In this document: piece by piece, positions 1 to 7,062 of the stretch | Position numbering within the stretch: the first letter of the stretch is position 1 | Layout: each line of letters begins with the position of its first letter | Assembly (NCBI GenBank): GCA_028687435.1 | Contig: JAQUAF010000054.1 | Span: 1 to 39,438, forward strand | Length of the DNA: 39,438 nt | Reading direction: 5' to 3' | DNA from: Verrucomicrobiia bacterium | GTDB lineage: Bacteria; Verrucomicrobiota; Verrucomicrobiia; JABWAM01 | Notes under the pieces: model-generated | The model's input: the letters and a program-made list of their open reading frames with translations, nothing else | Told to the model about the DNA's origin: nothing | Databases searched by the model: none | Made by a program: the position numbers and the translations under genes

Positions 1-72
1 GACGATCTGGTCATGGAGGTCGCCTGCGGGTTGCATAACTTTAGAATGGATGCCAGACATGCTCATGCCTGA
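1..72 (+). CDS. C-terminal tail of a DDE-type transposase (5' partial)
   Basis: The first 72 bases read as an open frame ending in TGA at 70-72. The 23 residues include a stretch reading DLVMEVACGLHNFR, which resembles the end of IS4/IS5-like DDE transposases, where a conserved ACxLHN(L/F)R motif closes the protein. The rest of the gene is outside the window. The tail is too short to name the family, and no terminal inverted repeat could be fixed in the next 100 bases. A transposase fragment at the very edge fits a contig that breaks at a repeated insertion sequence. Confidence 0.5.
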   Translation, partial: DDLVMEVACGLHNFRMDARHAHA

Positions 73-197
73 GTAAGTGAAAAGTGAAACTTCATGCTCA
101 AATTCCTATTCCAAATAAACTCTATTCTGTTTATCCATGTAAATTTTGTTCGGGAATTTCAAAGTTGGCACGAAAGCGCCATGGAAAAAGATTTTTT

Positions 198-286
198 GAC
201 AGGATTAACAGGATTGACAGGATTTTTATGCAAGACAATGTCCGTCCGCATGGCCGAACAATCCTGTAAATTCTGTTAATCCTGTC
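198..286. repeat. Inverted repeat built from ATCCTGT heptamers
   Basis: The 26-base arms 198-223 and 261-286 are reverse complements with two mismatches. Each arm is itself made of repeated (A)CAGGAT / ATCCTGT(T/C)AA units. The 37-base loop holds no gene. A second small hairpin (TCCGCC, GCA, GGCGGA) lies at 296-310 just before the next gene. The rest of the 73-336 stretch holds no credible gene, although 153-175 resembles the start of the dispersed repeat seen at 10662 and 31931. Confidence 0.7.
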
Positions 287-336
287 GAAGAGTTGTCCGC
301 CGCAGGCGGATTTAATTTTATTCAGCGGAGAACTCC

Positions 337-1212
337 ATGATTTTTCAATTTTTGGGAACGTCGGCGGGGGAGCAGTATCCGGCCTTTTGGTGCCGGTGCG
401 AAAATTGCCGGAAGGCCCGTGAACGCGGCGGCAGAAATATCCGGAAAAATTCATGCGCATGGATCAGCCCGAACATCATGCTGGATTTTTCGCCGGATGT
501 TTTCACACAGGCGGAAAAGTTTGGCATTGATCTGACCGATCTGGAATATCTGTTCGTCACCCACTCGCATGGCGACCATTTCAATCTCTTTCCATTTGGG
601 TGGAGGTATTTGAACCCGAAAATTGCGCTGCCGCCATCAAAGGATGCGGTTGCCGCCCGGTTCACACCGTTGAAAACCCTGCATGTCGTGGGCAATCACC
701 TGGTTTGCCGCGCCTTGGACGAGCGGCTTGTCCAAAAAACCGGCTTCAAACTGGAGGATTGCGCCATGAGGCTTCATCAGGCGGAACCTTTCCGGGAAAA
801 CACGGCCGGACCGGCCGGGTACATTCCCCTCCGCGCCAATCATATGGAGCACAATGGAGAGAAGGACGCCTTGAATTACATCCTGTTTTTGAACGGCAAG
901 ACCATCCTTTACGCCTTGGATACCGGGTGGTTCCTTCCGGAAACCTACGAGGTCATCCGCCGGTTTCAATACGATCTGGCGGTGGTGGAGGGCACCTTTG
1001 GGTATGGCGCGGAATGGGAATCGCACATGAATTTTCGAAAACTGGAGGAGGCGTTTTTGTTGTTCAAAAAGGACGGATTGTTGAAGCCCGGGGCGTCCTT
1101 TTGCGCTTCGCATTTAACCCCCCATTTTTCACCCATCCACGAGGAAATCGCGCCAGTCTTGGCGGACAAGGGCATCACCGTTGCGTATGACGGCATGAAG
1201 CTGGAAATCTGA
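337..1212 (+). CDS. MBL-fold metallo-hydrolase (PhnP/PqqB-like)
   Basis: This 291-residue protein has the metallo-beta-lactamase fold signature THSHGDH at residues 75-81, which supplies metal-binding His76, His78, Asp80 and His81. It begins with FLGTSAGEQYP followed by C19, C21 and C24 (CxCxxC). That arrangement is typical of PhnP-like phosphodiesterases and PqqB-like proteins, where a Cys cluster near the N terminus binds a structural zinc. An ALDTGW segment near residue 190 probably carries the bridging Asp, and a SHLTPHFSP segment near the C terminus the last His. The ATG at 337 follows a GGAG at about 325. The gene stands alone: the next gene is convergent, with a row of hairpins between. 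The substrate cannot be read from the sequence. Confidence 0.8.
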   Translation: MIFQFLGTSAGEQYPAFWCRCENCRKARERGGRNIRKNSCAWISPNIMLDFSPDVFTQAEKFGIDLTDLEYLFVTHSHGDHFNLFPFGWRYLNPKIALPPSKDAVAARFTPLKTLHVVGNHLVCRALDERLVQKTGFKLEDCAMRLHQAEPFRENTAGPAGYIPLRANHMEHNGEKDALNYILFLNGKTILYALDTGWFLPETYEVIRRFQYDLAVVEGTFGYGAEWESHMNFRKLEEAFLLFKKDGLLKPGASFCASHLTPHFSPIHEEIAPVLADKGITVAYDGMKLEI

Positions 1213-1233
1213 GGGGAGCGTTTTCCGATTTGC

Positions 1234-1338
1234 GGGAGCCGTGTTTTTGCGCGGCTCCCAAACGGGATGCGCAGGATTTCTTTCAATCCCGCGCATCCCC
1301 ATCCTCGTTCCCACCCCCATCCTGCCATCACGGGCAGG
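1234..1338. terminator. Three consecutive hairpins between convergent genes
   Basis: Stem 1 pairs 1234-1241 with 1252-1259 (GGGAGCCG/CGGCTCCC). Stem 2 pairs 1264-1272 with 1291-1299 (GGGATGCGC/GCGCATCCC). Stem 3 pairs 1321-1326 with 1333-1338 (CCTGCC/GGCAGG). They lie between the stop of the MBL gene and the stop of the leftward EF-hand-like gene. None is followed by a long T run, so intrinsic termination is likely but not certain. Confidence 0.5.
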
Positions 1339-1345
1339 GTAATTG

Positions 1346-1363
1346 ATTTTTGCGCGGCTCCTA
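1346..1363 (-). repeat. 18-bp repeat overlapping a stop codon, copy 1
   Basis: On the minus strand this reads TAGGAGCCGCGCAAAAAT. Its first three bases are the stop codon of the EF-hand-like gene. The same 18 bases, again beginning at a stop codon, occur at 18940-18957 after the M3 peptidase gene. Confidence 0.6.
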
Positions 1364-2617
1364 GATCGCCAGGTTGACGTGCTGGATGACGCCGACGCTG
1401 TAGTCTTCGTTCACGAAAATGCCGGTGGATGCCACCTGGCCCAGGAGATTGTTGTCGGCATCCTTCATGCTGAAGGGAGTGCTGACGTTTTGAAGGTAGA
1501 TGGCGCCCACCCCGGAGTCCTTGAGGGATGTGAGGCTTTGGTTGCCTTCCGAGTCCGCGGTCATCACGCTGAGGTTGTTGAAAACGGAGTCGTTTTCATC
1601 GATCCATCCGTTGCCATCCTCATCGTAGGCCGCCAACTCGCCGAAACCGTCCCCCGTGGAGGCGCCGAAAAGCTCCGACCCGTTGTTGATCGTGCCGTCC
1701 TTGTTCACATCCAGCGCCAGGAAACCGCTTCCAGGGGCCAGGGAGGCGATGTTTTCATCCTGTCCGTCGGAGTTCAGGTCGAAATTGAAACTCATGTCGG
1801 AGAGTTCGGCGGCCGAACCGTTGAAGTTCAACACCAGGGGATCCGCAAGGTTTGCGGCGATTTCAGTGGGAGTGTCGCCGATGAGCACATCCACCCGGCG
1901 TTCGTGCAAGTATTCGCGGGACATGTCCAGTTGCACACTGAAACTGATTTGCTTGCCGTCCGCCGTCTGGATGACGCCTCCGGCGGAGAAGGACACGGCT
2001 TCCGATTCGTAATCCATCGTGTAGGAATGATATTCCAAAGCCGCGCCATCGGAGCTTCCTCCGGAACTTGCGACGATGCCGGCCGAGGCGCTCATGGCGG
2101 CGCTGACCGAGACGCTGGCGCTCGCGCTGGATGAGACGCTGGCCTGGGAAACATTGCCGGAGGATTGGCTTTTGTCGTCGCATGCGCCCTTTCCGAAATC
2201 ATTGATGGAAACATTCCAGATCTTTTTTCCGATCAATTGTTCCACCAGTTTGCGGAGCATGGCAATCCTTTCGCCGACATCCTCGAGTTCGGGGAAAGAT
2301 ACCTTGCTTCGGGATGCGACGGGGGTTGCGACGCTTTGATGGGGCAGCACGGAGGCGCCCTTTTGGGTTTCGTCCGACTTGGCGGCCTTGTCGTGACCGT
2401 GCGCCTTGTCGTGACCGTGCGCCTTGGCGGCAGCTTCAGCGGCCTTGGCGGCCTTGGAGGCTTTTCCGGCTGATTCGTCATCGGAGGCGGAAGCCTTGGA
2501 TGTCCGGGTTGTTGGGGACGCCGAAAGCGAACCCAATGAAAGTTGCTCAGCCTGCGCGTGGAGACTGATACCCACGTACTGGCTGCCGAGTGCAATGCTG
2601 GAATTGGCGATTTTCAC
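1361..2617 (-). CDS. Large protein with C-terminal EF-hand-like calcium loops
   Basis: The 418-residue protein starts at GTG 2617. The strong GGAGAGG at 2627-2621 decides this start over an upstream ATG at 2686. The N-terminal third is low-complexity, Ala/Lys/Ser-rich, and contains HGHDKA twice in tandem; a Ser/Ala-rich linker follows. The C-terminal half carries Asp-rich loops: DLNSDGQDE, DVNKDGTINNGSE and the canonical EF-hand-type DEDGNGWIDEND. These are followed by a conserved-looking end, IQHVNLAI. Such DxDxDG loops bind calcium in dockerin and EF-hand proteins. The combination with an ELFG(A/S)xTGxGFxELxxYD segment recurs in uncharacterised bacterial proteins. No classical signal peptide is visible, so export is uncertain. 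Function unknown. Confidence 0.75.
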   Translation of the reverse strand: MKIANSSIALGSQYVGISLHAQAEQLSLGSLSASPTTRTSKASASDDESAGKASKAAKAAEAAAKAHGHDKAHGHDKAAKSDETQKGASVLPHQSVATPVASRSKVSFPELEDVGERIAMLRKLVEQLIGKKIWNVSINDFGKGACDDKSQSSGNVSQASVSSSASASVSVSAAMSASAGIVASSGGSSDGAALEYHSYTMDYESEAVSFSAGGVIQTADGKQISFSVQLDMSREYLHERRVDVLIGDTPTEIAANLADPLVLNFNGSAAELSDMSFNFDLNSDGQDENIASLAPGSGFLALDVNKDGTINNGSELFGASTGDGFGELAAYDEDGNGWIDENDSVFNNLSVMTADSEGNQSLTSLKDSGVGAIYLQNVSTPFSMKDADNNLLGQVASTGIFVNEDYSVGVIQHVNLAI

Positions 2618-2644
2618 AGCCCTCTCCTTTCTTTTTTTGGGGGC

Positions 2645-2671
2645 GGCGGGCTCTGGAGGGTAGAGCCCGCC
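2645..2671. repeat. Perfect 10-bp hairpin upstream of the EF-hand-like gene
   Basis: Arms GGCGGGCTCT (2645-2654) and AGAGCCCGCC (2662-2671) pair perfectly around a 7-base loop. It lies 28 bases upstream of the GTG start at 2617 and would sit in the 5' leader. It may be an attenuator or a decayed copy of the GC-rich palindromic repeats found elsewhere in the window. Confidence 0.5.
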
Positions 2672-2797
2672 TTCCCATGTTGCCACGCCTTATCCCGAGG
2701 CGCGGACTTAAATTTTTTTGGCGGAAACGGCTGTTTGGACCATGATTTTATGAGGAAACCGCCAAATATGTTATCGGCGCGCGGGACGAAGACTTTA

Positions 2798-3069
2798 GAG
2801 GTTCTTGCAAAACTACGATACTTGGCGTTGTTGCGGATTTTTTTCGCTGGGAAGGCGTGGAGCTTGGGCAATCCCTGCAACGGGCTTGCCCGAGCGACAC
2901 AACGCCGCCAGCGAAAAAAAAGACGCACAACCCTTTGGGCGACAATCGCTTTGGCCAACTCCAGCGTTGACTCGGCAGTCAAAGCCCGCTGGGGATTTTC
3001 CCGCCTCGTCGCCTTGGATTTGGCCAAAGCGGTTCATCGCGCCAAGCATCGTAGTTTTGCAAGAGCCTC
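2798..3069. mobile_element. MITE-like element with 31-bp terminal inverted repeats
   Basis: The sequences at 2797-2827 and 3040-3070 are reverse complements over 31 bases with two mismatches. The outer ends read GAGG(T/C)TCTTGCAAAACTACG on each strand. The element is flanked by TTTA at 2794-2797 and again at 3070-3073, which looks like a 4-bp target duplication. Inside, a second inverted pair (about 2826-2849 against 2909-2932, including TTTTTTTCGCTGG) makes most of the element palindromic. No transposase is encoded. Size, ends and duplication fit a miniature element mobilised in trans by an IS with 4-bp target duplications. It ends 73 bp before the gene at 3143 and could carry promoter or terminator activity. 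Confidence 0.75.
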
Positions 3070-3111
3070 TTTAAAGATTGGGATAAAATTTTGTCTTTTG
3101 CCCGCTTGTCT

Positions 3112-3140
3112 TGCGGTAGTTGGAACGTTATCTTACCGCA
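3112..3140 (+). promoter_or_regulatory. Inverted repeat just upstream of the TA-like pair
   Basis: TGCGGTA (3112-3118) and TACCGCA (3134-3140) are perfect inverted arms 15 bases apart. They end two bases before the ATG at 3143. The placement suits an operator for autoregulation by the 99-aa protein or the complex, or a leader hairpin that hides the start. Confidence 0.4.
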
Positions 3141-3142
3141 GA

Positions 3143-3442
3143 ATGACCTATTCCCAGCTTATTGCAGCTAAATTGGAGGGAGACCCCGCGCTTTTGCAAG
3201 TGGCTTTGGCCAAGGTGGATCGCTGGCTGAAGTCCGGTCATTCCGCCGCGCATCGTTTGGAGCAGTGGCATGACTTGGTGTCCCGCGCCATGCGAGAACC
3301 GGAAGGGCTGAGGGAACTCTTGGCTCTTCTCCGAGGCGAGGATCCGGCGCGGTCGCGCCTGCTCGATTTTAATCCATTTGCCGGCCTGCTAACCCGCGAG
3401 GAACGCCGCCAAGCCACTGATTTATGCGGTTACCGTCATTGA
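3143..3442 (+). CDS. Small helical protein, putative antitoxin partner
   Basis: This 99-residue protein begins MTYSQLIAAKLEGDPALLQ and is rich in Leu, Ala and Arg, predicting a mostly helical fold. I do not recognise the family. It overlaps the next gene by 19 bases in another frame, so the two are almost certainly co-translated. A small helical protein placed before a DUF6036-like nucleotidyltransferase resembles two-gene toxin-antitoxin modules. The ATG at 3143 was chosen because the open frame upstream runs through the MITE, which is unlikely to be coding. The Shine-Dalgarno match is weak (GCAGA touching the start). Confidence 0.6.
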   Translation: MTYSQLIAAKLEGDPALLQVALAKVDRWLKSGHSAAHRLEQWHDLVSRAMREPEGLRELLALLRGEDPARSRLLDFNPFAGLLTREERRQATDLCGYRH

Positions 3443-3969
3443 TCCATTTGATTCAAGCGGTGCAGGCGATTGCCCGATGCGAAAGGGTGGTTGTCTTGGG
3501 GTCTGCCTCTTTGCTTGCCCGGTTTCCTGAACTGGGCGAGACGGGACAGCCATTGGAGTTATCCTACGACGCGGACTTGCTGGTGGAACCGTCCGACGAG
3601 GAACTGGCAAAGGTTCTGCACGAGGCTGTTGGCGAAGGCAGTTTTTTTGAGGAGCGCAACGGTTATCATGCCGACATCCTTCGGCCGGAAATTGTGGAAA
3701 CTCTGCCTGCCGGGTGGAATGGCCGCCTGGTTCCGCTGGTTCAAGTGGAACATGCGCAAGGTCTTGATGCTTATGACCTGGCTATTCTCAAGCTCCAGGT
3801 TGGCCGGGCCAAAGACTTGGATTTATGCCGCCATCTTCTTGCAACCCACCGCATTAGCGGCGGGATTTTGCAGACCCGTCTGCGCGCGACTTCCATGGAG
3901 GAGCGTCTTGTTGTCTCAACTCATGCGAACCTGAAGGCTGTGCTGGATGCTGCGGTCAATGGGGATTGA
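3424..3969 (+). CDS. DUF6036-like nucleotidyltransferase-fold protein (putative toxin or modifying enzyme)
   Basis: The 181-residue protein opens with an amphipathic helix and then VVLGSASLLARF and YDADLLVEP. These match the pattern of nucleotidyltransferase-like DUF6036 proteins: a GSxS/A loop followed by acidic residues for metal binding. DLAILKLQVGRAKDLDLC resembles the helix of this fold that follows the catalytic sheet. Related folds act as the toxin in AbiEii- and MNT-type systems and modify RNA or partner proteins. Here the partner would be the overlapping 99-aa gene. It ends inside the last 14 bases of the convergent folC gene. The family assignment is by pattern only. Confidence 0.6.
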   Translation: MRLPSLIHLIQAVQAIARCERVVVLGSASLLARFPELGETGQPLELSYDADLLVEPSDEELAKVLHEAVGEGSFFEERNGYHADILRPEIVETLPAGWNGRLVPLVQVEHAQGLDAYDLAILKLQVGRAKDLDLCRHLLATHRISGGILQTRLRATSMEERLVVSTHANLKAVLDAAVNGD

Positions 3970-5179
3970 GCTGTTCATTGGGGTGGCGGTGGGGGGAGGG
4001 ATCCGCGTCAAGCAATTGCAACGCTTCTCCGGTGAGGAAGAGTGAGCCGGCGATGACAATGGGATTGCCGAAGGGGATTGCCTCGTGAAGGGCTGCGGCA
4101 AGGGAAGCCGCGGGCTGGCCGGAGGGAATGACGGTTTGGAGCCGGGCAGGGGAGGCGGCGCGTTCGCTGGCAACAGGGACAAGCAGGGTGTGACTGGCCA
4201 GCGGGGTGAGGATCCGTCCGATCTCAGACATGTTTTTATCGGCCAGAATGCCAAGGATGAGGGTGATGCGCCCACGCCCCCATCGGCGCAGGATTTCATG
4301 GGCCAGGGCTCCGGCTGCCTGGGGATTGTGGGCGCCATCCACCAAGACAGGCGGTTTTTCCGTTCCGGTTTCCACAAGCTGACAGCGTCCCGGCCACCGG
4401 GTTTGGAGAAGCCCGCGACGGATGGTTGCGTCATCGATGGATGGAACGGCTTTGCGGCAGGCCGCCACGGCGGCTGCGGTATTCCAGCGCTGGTGATCCC
4501 CCGCCAGCGGTGGAGAAAATTCACCGGCATCCTTTTCGGTGAGAATTTTCAGGGGAGACTGGAGTTTGCCGGCGTGTTGTCGCAAGACTTCAAGCGCTTC
4601 GGGCTCTTGAGGGAGGGTGATGACGGGGATTCCGGGTTTGATGATGCCCGCCTTTTCCGCAGCGATGGTTTTCAGGTTATCGCCAAGGAATTGCAGGTGG
4701 TCCATTCCGATGGCGGTGATGACCGAAACCGAAGGGGCGACGATGTTGGTTGAGTCGAGACGCCCTCCCATGCCGGTTTCCAAAACCACCCAGTCAGCCT
4801 GCCGCCGGTTGAACCAGGCGAAGGCAAGGGCGGTGGAGATTTCAAAAAAAGTGCATTGGGTGGACGCCTGCAGGATGGGGGAAAGAGAATCCTCCAGTTC
4901 CTTGCCGGTGATATCCCGTCCATCCAGCCGGAAACGTTCGTTGTAACGGCAAAGATGGGGGGAGGTATAGAGACCTGTGCGTTGGCCGGCTTGTTGAAGG
5001 ACCGCCGCAGCCATGGCGGCCACGGAACCTTTGCCGTTGGTTCCGGCGATGTGGATGAAACGCAGTTTTTCCTGCGGATTGCCCAGGGCGGCGCAAAGCT
5101 GGCGGGTGGCATCCAGCGAAAGCCGGATGCCTTTCTGGCGCCGGCGAAAAAGATCTTCAAGTTGGGACGGCCCCCGCAT
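3956..5179 (-). CDS. folC: FolC, folylpolyglutamate synthase / dihydrofolate synthase
   Basis: FolC adds glutamate to dihydropteroate and to folates, an ATP-dependent Mur-ligase-type reaction in the cytosol. The P-loop GTNGKGSVAAM lies near residue 46, followed by YTSPHL, ETGMGGRLDSTN, GMDHLQFLG and AEKAGIIKPG, and later LVDGAHNPQA. All are standard FolC motifs. With the ATG at 5179 it has 407 residues, close to the family norm. A TTG at 5230, two bases after the accD stop, would add 17 residues, but it has no properly spaced Shine-Dalgarno, whereas family proteins begin close to the PSQLEDLF segment. It is the last gene of a comF-accD-folC run, an arrangement in which accD and folC adjacency is common in bacteria. 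Its 3' end overlaps the convergent DUF6036-like gene. Confidence 0.93.
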   Translation of the reverse strand: MRGPSQLEDLFRRRQKGIRLSLDATRQLCAALGNPQEKLRFIHIAGTNGKGSVAAMAAAVLQQAGQRTGLYTSPHLCRYNERFRLDGRDITGKELEDSLSPILQASTQCTFFEISTALAFAWFNRRQADWVVLETGMGGRLDSTNIVAPSVSVITAIGMDHLQFLGDNLKTIAAEKAGIIKPGIPVITLPQEPEALEVLRQHAGKLQSPLKILTEKDAGEFSPPLAGDHQRWNTAAAVAACRKAVPSIDDATIRRGLLQTRWPGRCQLVETGTEKPPVLVDGAHNPQAAGALAHEILRRWGRGRITLILGILADKNMSEIGRILTPLASHTLLVPVASERAASPARLQTVIPSGQPAASLAAALHEAIPFGNPIVIAGSLFLTGEALQLLDADPSPHRHPNEQLNPH

Positions 5180-5232
5180 TTTGGCCTGGGATTGGATGTC
5201 GCAAATTTCCGTCGTCGAATCTTGAATCAACC

Positions 5233-6171
5233 TCAGCAGCCCATGAAATCAAGGAGGTTTGCCAGAGTGGATTTCATTTTCTTGCGGTGAACGATCATGT
5301 CGATCAGGCCGCGATCAAGCAGGAATTCCGCGGTTTGGAACCCGGCGGGAAGCTTTTCCCGGGTTGTTTCGCGGATGACGCGCGCTCCGGCAAATCCAAC
5401 CATGGCTTGCGGCTCGGAAACAATGATGTCGCCCAGGGATGCGTAACTGGCCATGACCCCCGCCATGGTGGGGTTGGTCAGCACACTGATATAGGGAAGC
5501 CCGGCTTGGGCATGCCGGGCAAGAGCGCCGCTGGTCTTGGCCATTTGCATCAAGCTGAGCATGCCTTCGTACATGCGAGCCCCGCCGGAAGCGTTGATCA
5601 GGATCACGGGCAGTTTTTTCTTGGTGGATTTTTCAATGATTCGCGTGATTCGTTCGCCCACCACCGACCCCATGCTGGCCCCGAGAAATGAAAAGTCCAT
5701 GATGGCCAGACCGGTCTTATGCCCATCAATTTTGCAAAAACCACTGATTACCGCATCAACGAGGCCGGTGCTTTTCTGATAATGGGTCAACTTTTCAATA
5801 TAGGAAGACACTCCTTTGAATCCCAAGGCATCGACGGATGAAAGGTTGTCGTCAACTTCCTCAAAGGAATCCTCGTCAGCCAGCCATTCCAACCGCTCGG
5901 AAGCCCTGGCTGTAAAATGATATTGACATTTTGGGCAAACTTTTTGGTTTTCATCCAACAACATGTTGGTGAGCATTTCGCCGCATCCTTTGCAGCGGGT
6001 CCAAACGCCGATGGGGATATCCTTTTTTTTGCCTGAACTGGTGACTTCCCTGGGTTTGTCGAAAACCTGATCGGCAGGGGGAATGGGATGAGATGGCAAG
6101 ACGGGCCGTGGCGATTCCACGGCAGGAGCCGGTTGAGGTGAATCCGGAGCGGCGGTTTCCTTCGAGTTCAT
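5233..6171 (-). CDS. accD: AccD, acetyl-CoA carboxylase carboxyltransferase beta subunit
   Basis: The 312-residue protein joins AccA to transfer the carboxyl group from carboxybiotin to acetyl-CoA, the first step of fatty-acid synthesis. A zinc ribbon is clear: C60, C63, C79 and C82 in WTRCKGCG and VCPKCQYHF. The carboxyltransferase domain follows, with DFSFLGASMGSVVGE and INASGGARMYEGMLSLMQM. The first 50 residues form a Pro/Ala-rich extension not usual in the family. The gene starts 12 bases after the comF stop and ends two bases before a possible TTG start of folC, so the three are probably one transcript. bioB, for the biotin the complex needs, lies 20 kb away in the same window. Confidence 0.95.
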   Translation of the reverse strand: MNSKETAAPDSPQPAPAVESPRPVLPSHPIPPADQVFDKPREVTSSGKKKDIPIGVWTRCKGCGEMLTNMLLDENQKVCPKCQYHFTARASERLEWLADEDSFEEVDDNLSSVDALGFKGVSSYIEKLTHYQKSTGLVDAVISGFCKIDGHKTGLAIMDFSFLGASMGSVVGERITRIIEKSTKKKLPVILINASGGARMYEGMLSLMQMAKTSGALARHAQAGLPYISVLTNPTMAGVMASYASLGDIIVSEPQAMVGFAGARVIRETTREKLPAGFQTAEFLLDRGLIDMIVHRKKMKSTLANLLDFMGC

Positions 6172-6183
6172 GAACCGCGGACT

Positions 6184-6939
6184 CTAACCACGGGCCAGGG
6201 TGAAAACAAGAATAGAAACAGCGCCTGCTTCGCGCAGGACGCGGGCGCATTCGCTGGCGGTTGAACCGGTGGTGAGCACATCGTCCACCAAAAGGCAGCG
6301 TTGTCCCCTGATCCGGAGGGGGGCTTTTGCCGCAAAAGCGCCGCGCAGGTTGGCCTGGCGTTCCTGCCGGTCAAGATGCGTTTGGGTTTCGGTTGGCCGC
6401 TGGCGGATCAATGCCTTGCGCAGCAGGGGTTTGTTCCATTGCCTGCCGAGTTCTTCCGCAAGCAGGCGGGCTTGATTGAAACCTCTTTCCCGTTCCCGGA
6501 CCGGGTGCAGGGGGATGGGGATGATGACATCGAAATCGGCGGGATCCAGGAGGCGGTCTTTGTTTTCGTTCATCCAGTCGCACAGGAGTTGGGTCCAGAA
6601 AGCCTGTCCTCGATATTTCAGCGCATGCACGGCCTGGCGGACTGCGCCGTGAAAACGCATGGCGGCCACAGCCCGGTCGAAGTGGAGGGTGATGTCGTGG
6701 CAGTTGGCGCAGGTGAAGGGGGATGCCAGGTTTGAGGAGAAGGGCATTCCGCAACGTTCGCAGCAGGGGGGCTGGATTCGCGGTGCGCTGGCATGGCAAT
6801 CGTCACAGACGAAAGCAAAACGAGTGCATCGTTCAGTTGCGCCACAGATCTGGCATTGGCGGGGGTAAAGAAGATCGATGACTGCATCCAATCCTTCGCG
6901 CGCTGCCCGCCCCAGGAGGGTCATGAACCGGGTTTTCAT
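6184..6939 (-). CDS. comF: ComF family protein (phosphoribosyltransferase fold)
   Basis: The 251-residue protein has paired zinc-binding cysteines at C29/C32/C45/C48 and C60/C63/C77/C80. A type I phosphoribosyltransferase domain follows, with the PRPP loop LLVDDVLTTGSTASE at about 216-230. The segment RGFNQARLLAEEL and the family signature QTHLDRQERQANLRGAF are also present. ComF proteins are needed for late steps of natural DNA uptake in competent bacteria, and some act in DNA metabolism; the exact reaction is unsettled. It heads the leftward comF-accD-folC run. Divergent from it is the PQQ-like gene, with a palindrome between. Confidence 0.9.
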   Translation of the reverse strand: MKTRFMTLLGRAAREGLDAVIDLLYPRQCQICGATERCTRFAFVCDDCHASAPRIQPPCCERCGMPFSSNLASPFTCANCHDITLHFDRAVAAMRFHGAVRQAVHALKYRGQAFWTQLLCDWMNENKDRLLDPADFDVIIPIPLHPVRERERGFNQARLLAEELGRQWNKPLLRKALIRQRPTETQTHLDRQERQANLRGAFAAKAPLRIRGQRCLLVDDVLTTGSTASECARVLREAGAVSILVFTLARG

Positions 6940-6970
6940 GGCAAGGTTTCTGCCAGACTATTGGACTTTT

Positions 6971-6982
6971 TTGAATATTCAA
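6971..6982. promoter_or_regulatory. Perfect 12-bp palindrome in a divergent promoter region
   Basis: TTGAATATTCAA is its own reverse complement and is followed by a related half, GTGAATAC, at 6990-6997. It sits in the AT-rich 120-bp space between comF (leftward) and the PQQ-like gene (rightward), where both promoters must lie. This is a good candidate for a dimeric repressor or activator site; no known consensus was recognised. Confidence 0.4.
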
Positions 6983-7062
6983 TATTTTTGTGAATACAAA
7001 AGCGGCATGGCGCTTTGTTTTTTAAAGCTTTCGGCTGGAAAGGAGGAGGGGATCGAGGCAGG

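Noticed and set aside
84..279. Two overlapping short frames of 61 aa
   Set aside because: They run through the ATCCTGT inverted repeat and have no domain or ribosome site.
2614..3074. Several frames of 65-137 aa inside and around the MITE
   Set aside because: They are by-products of the inverted-repeat element and follow its palindrome, not a protein family.
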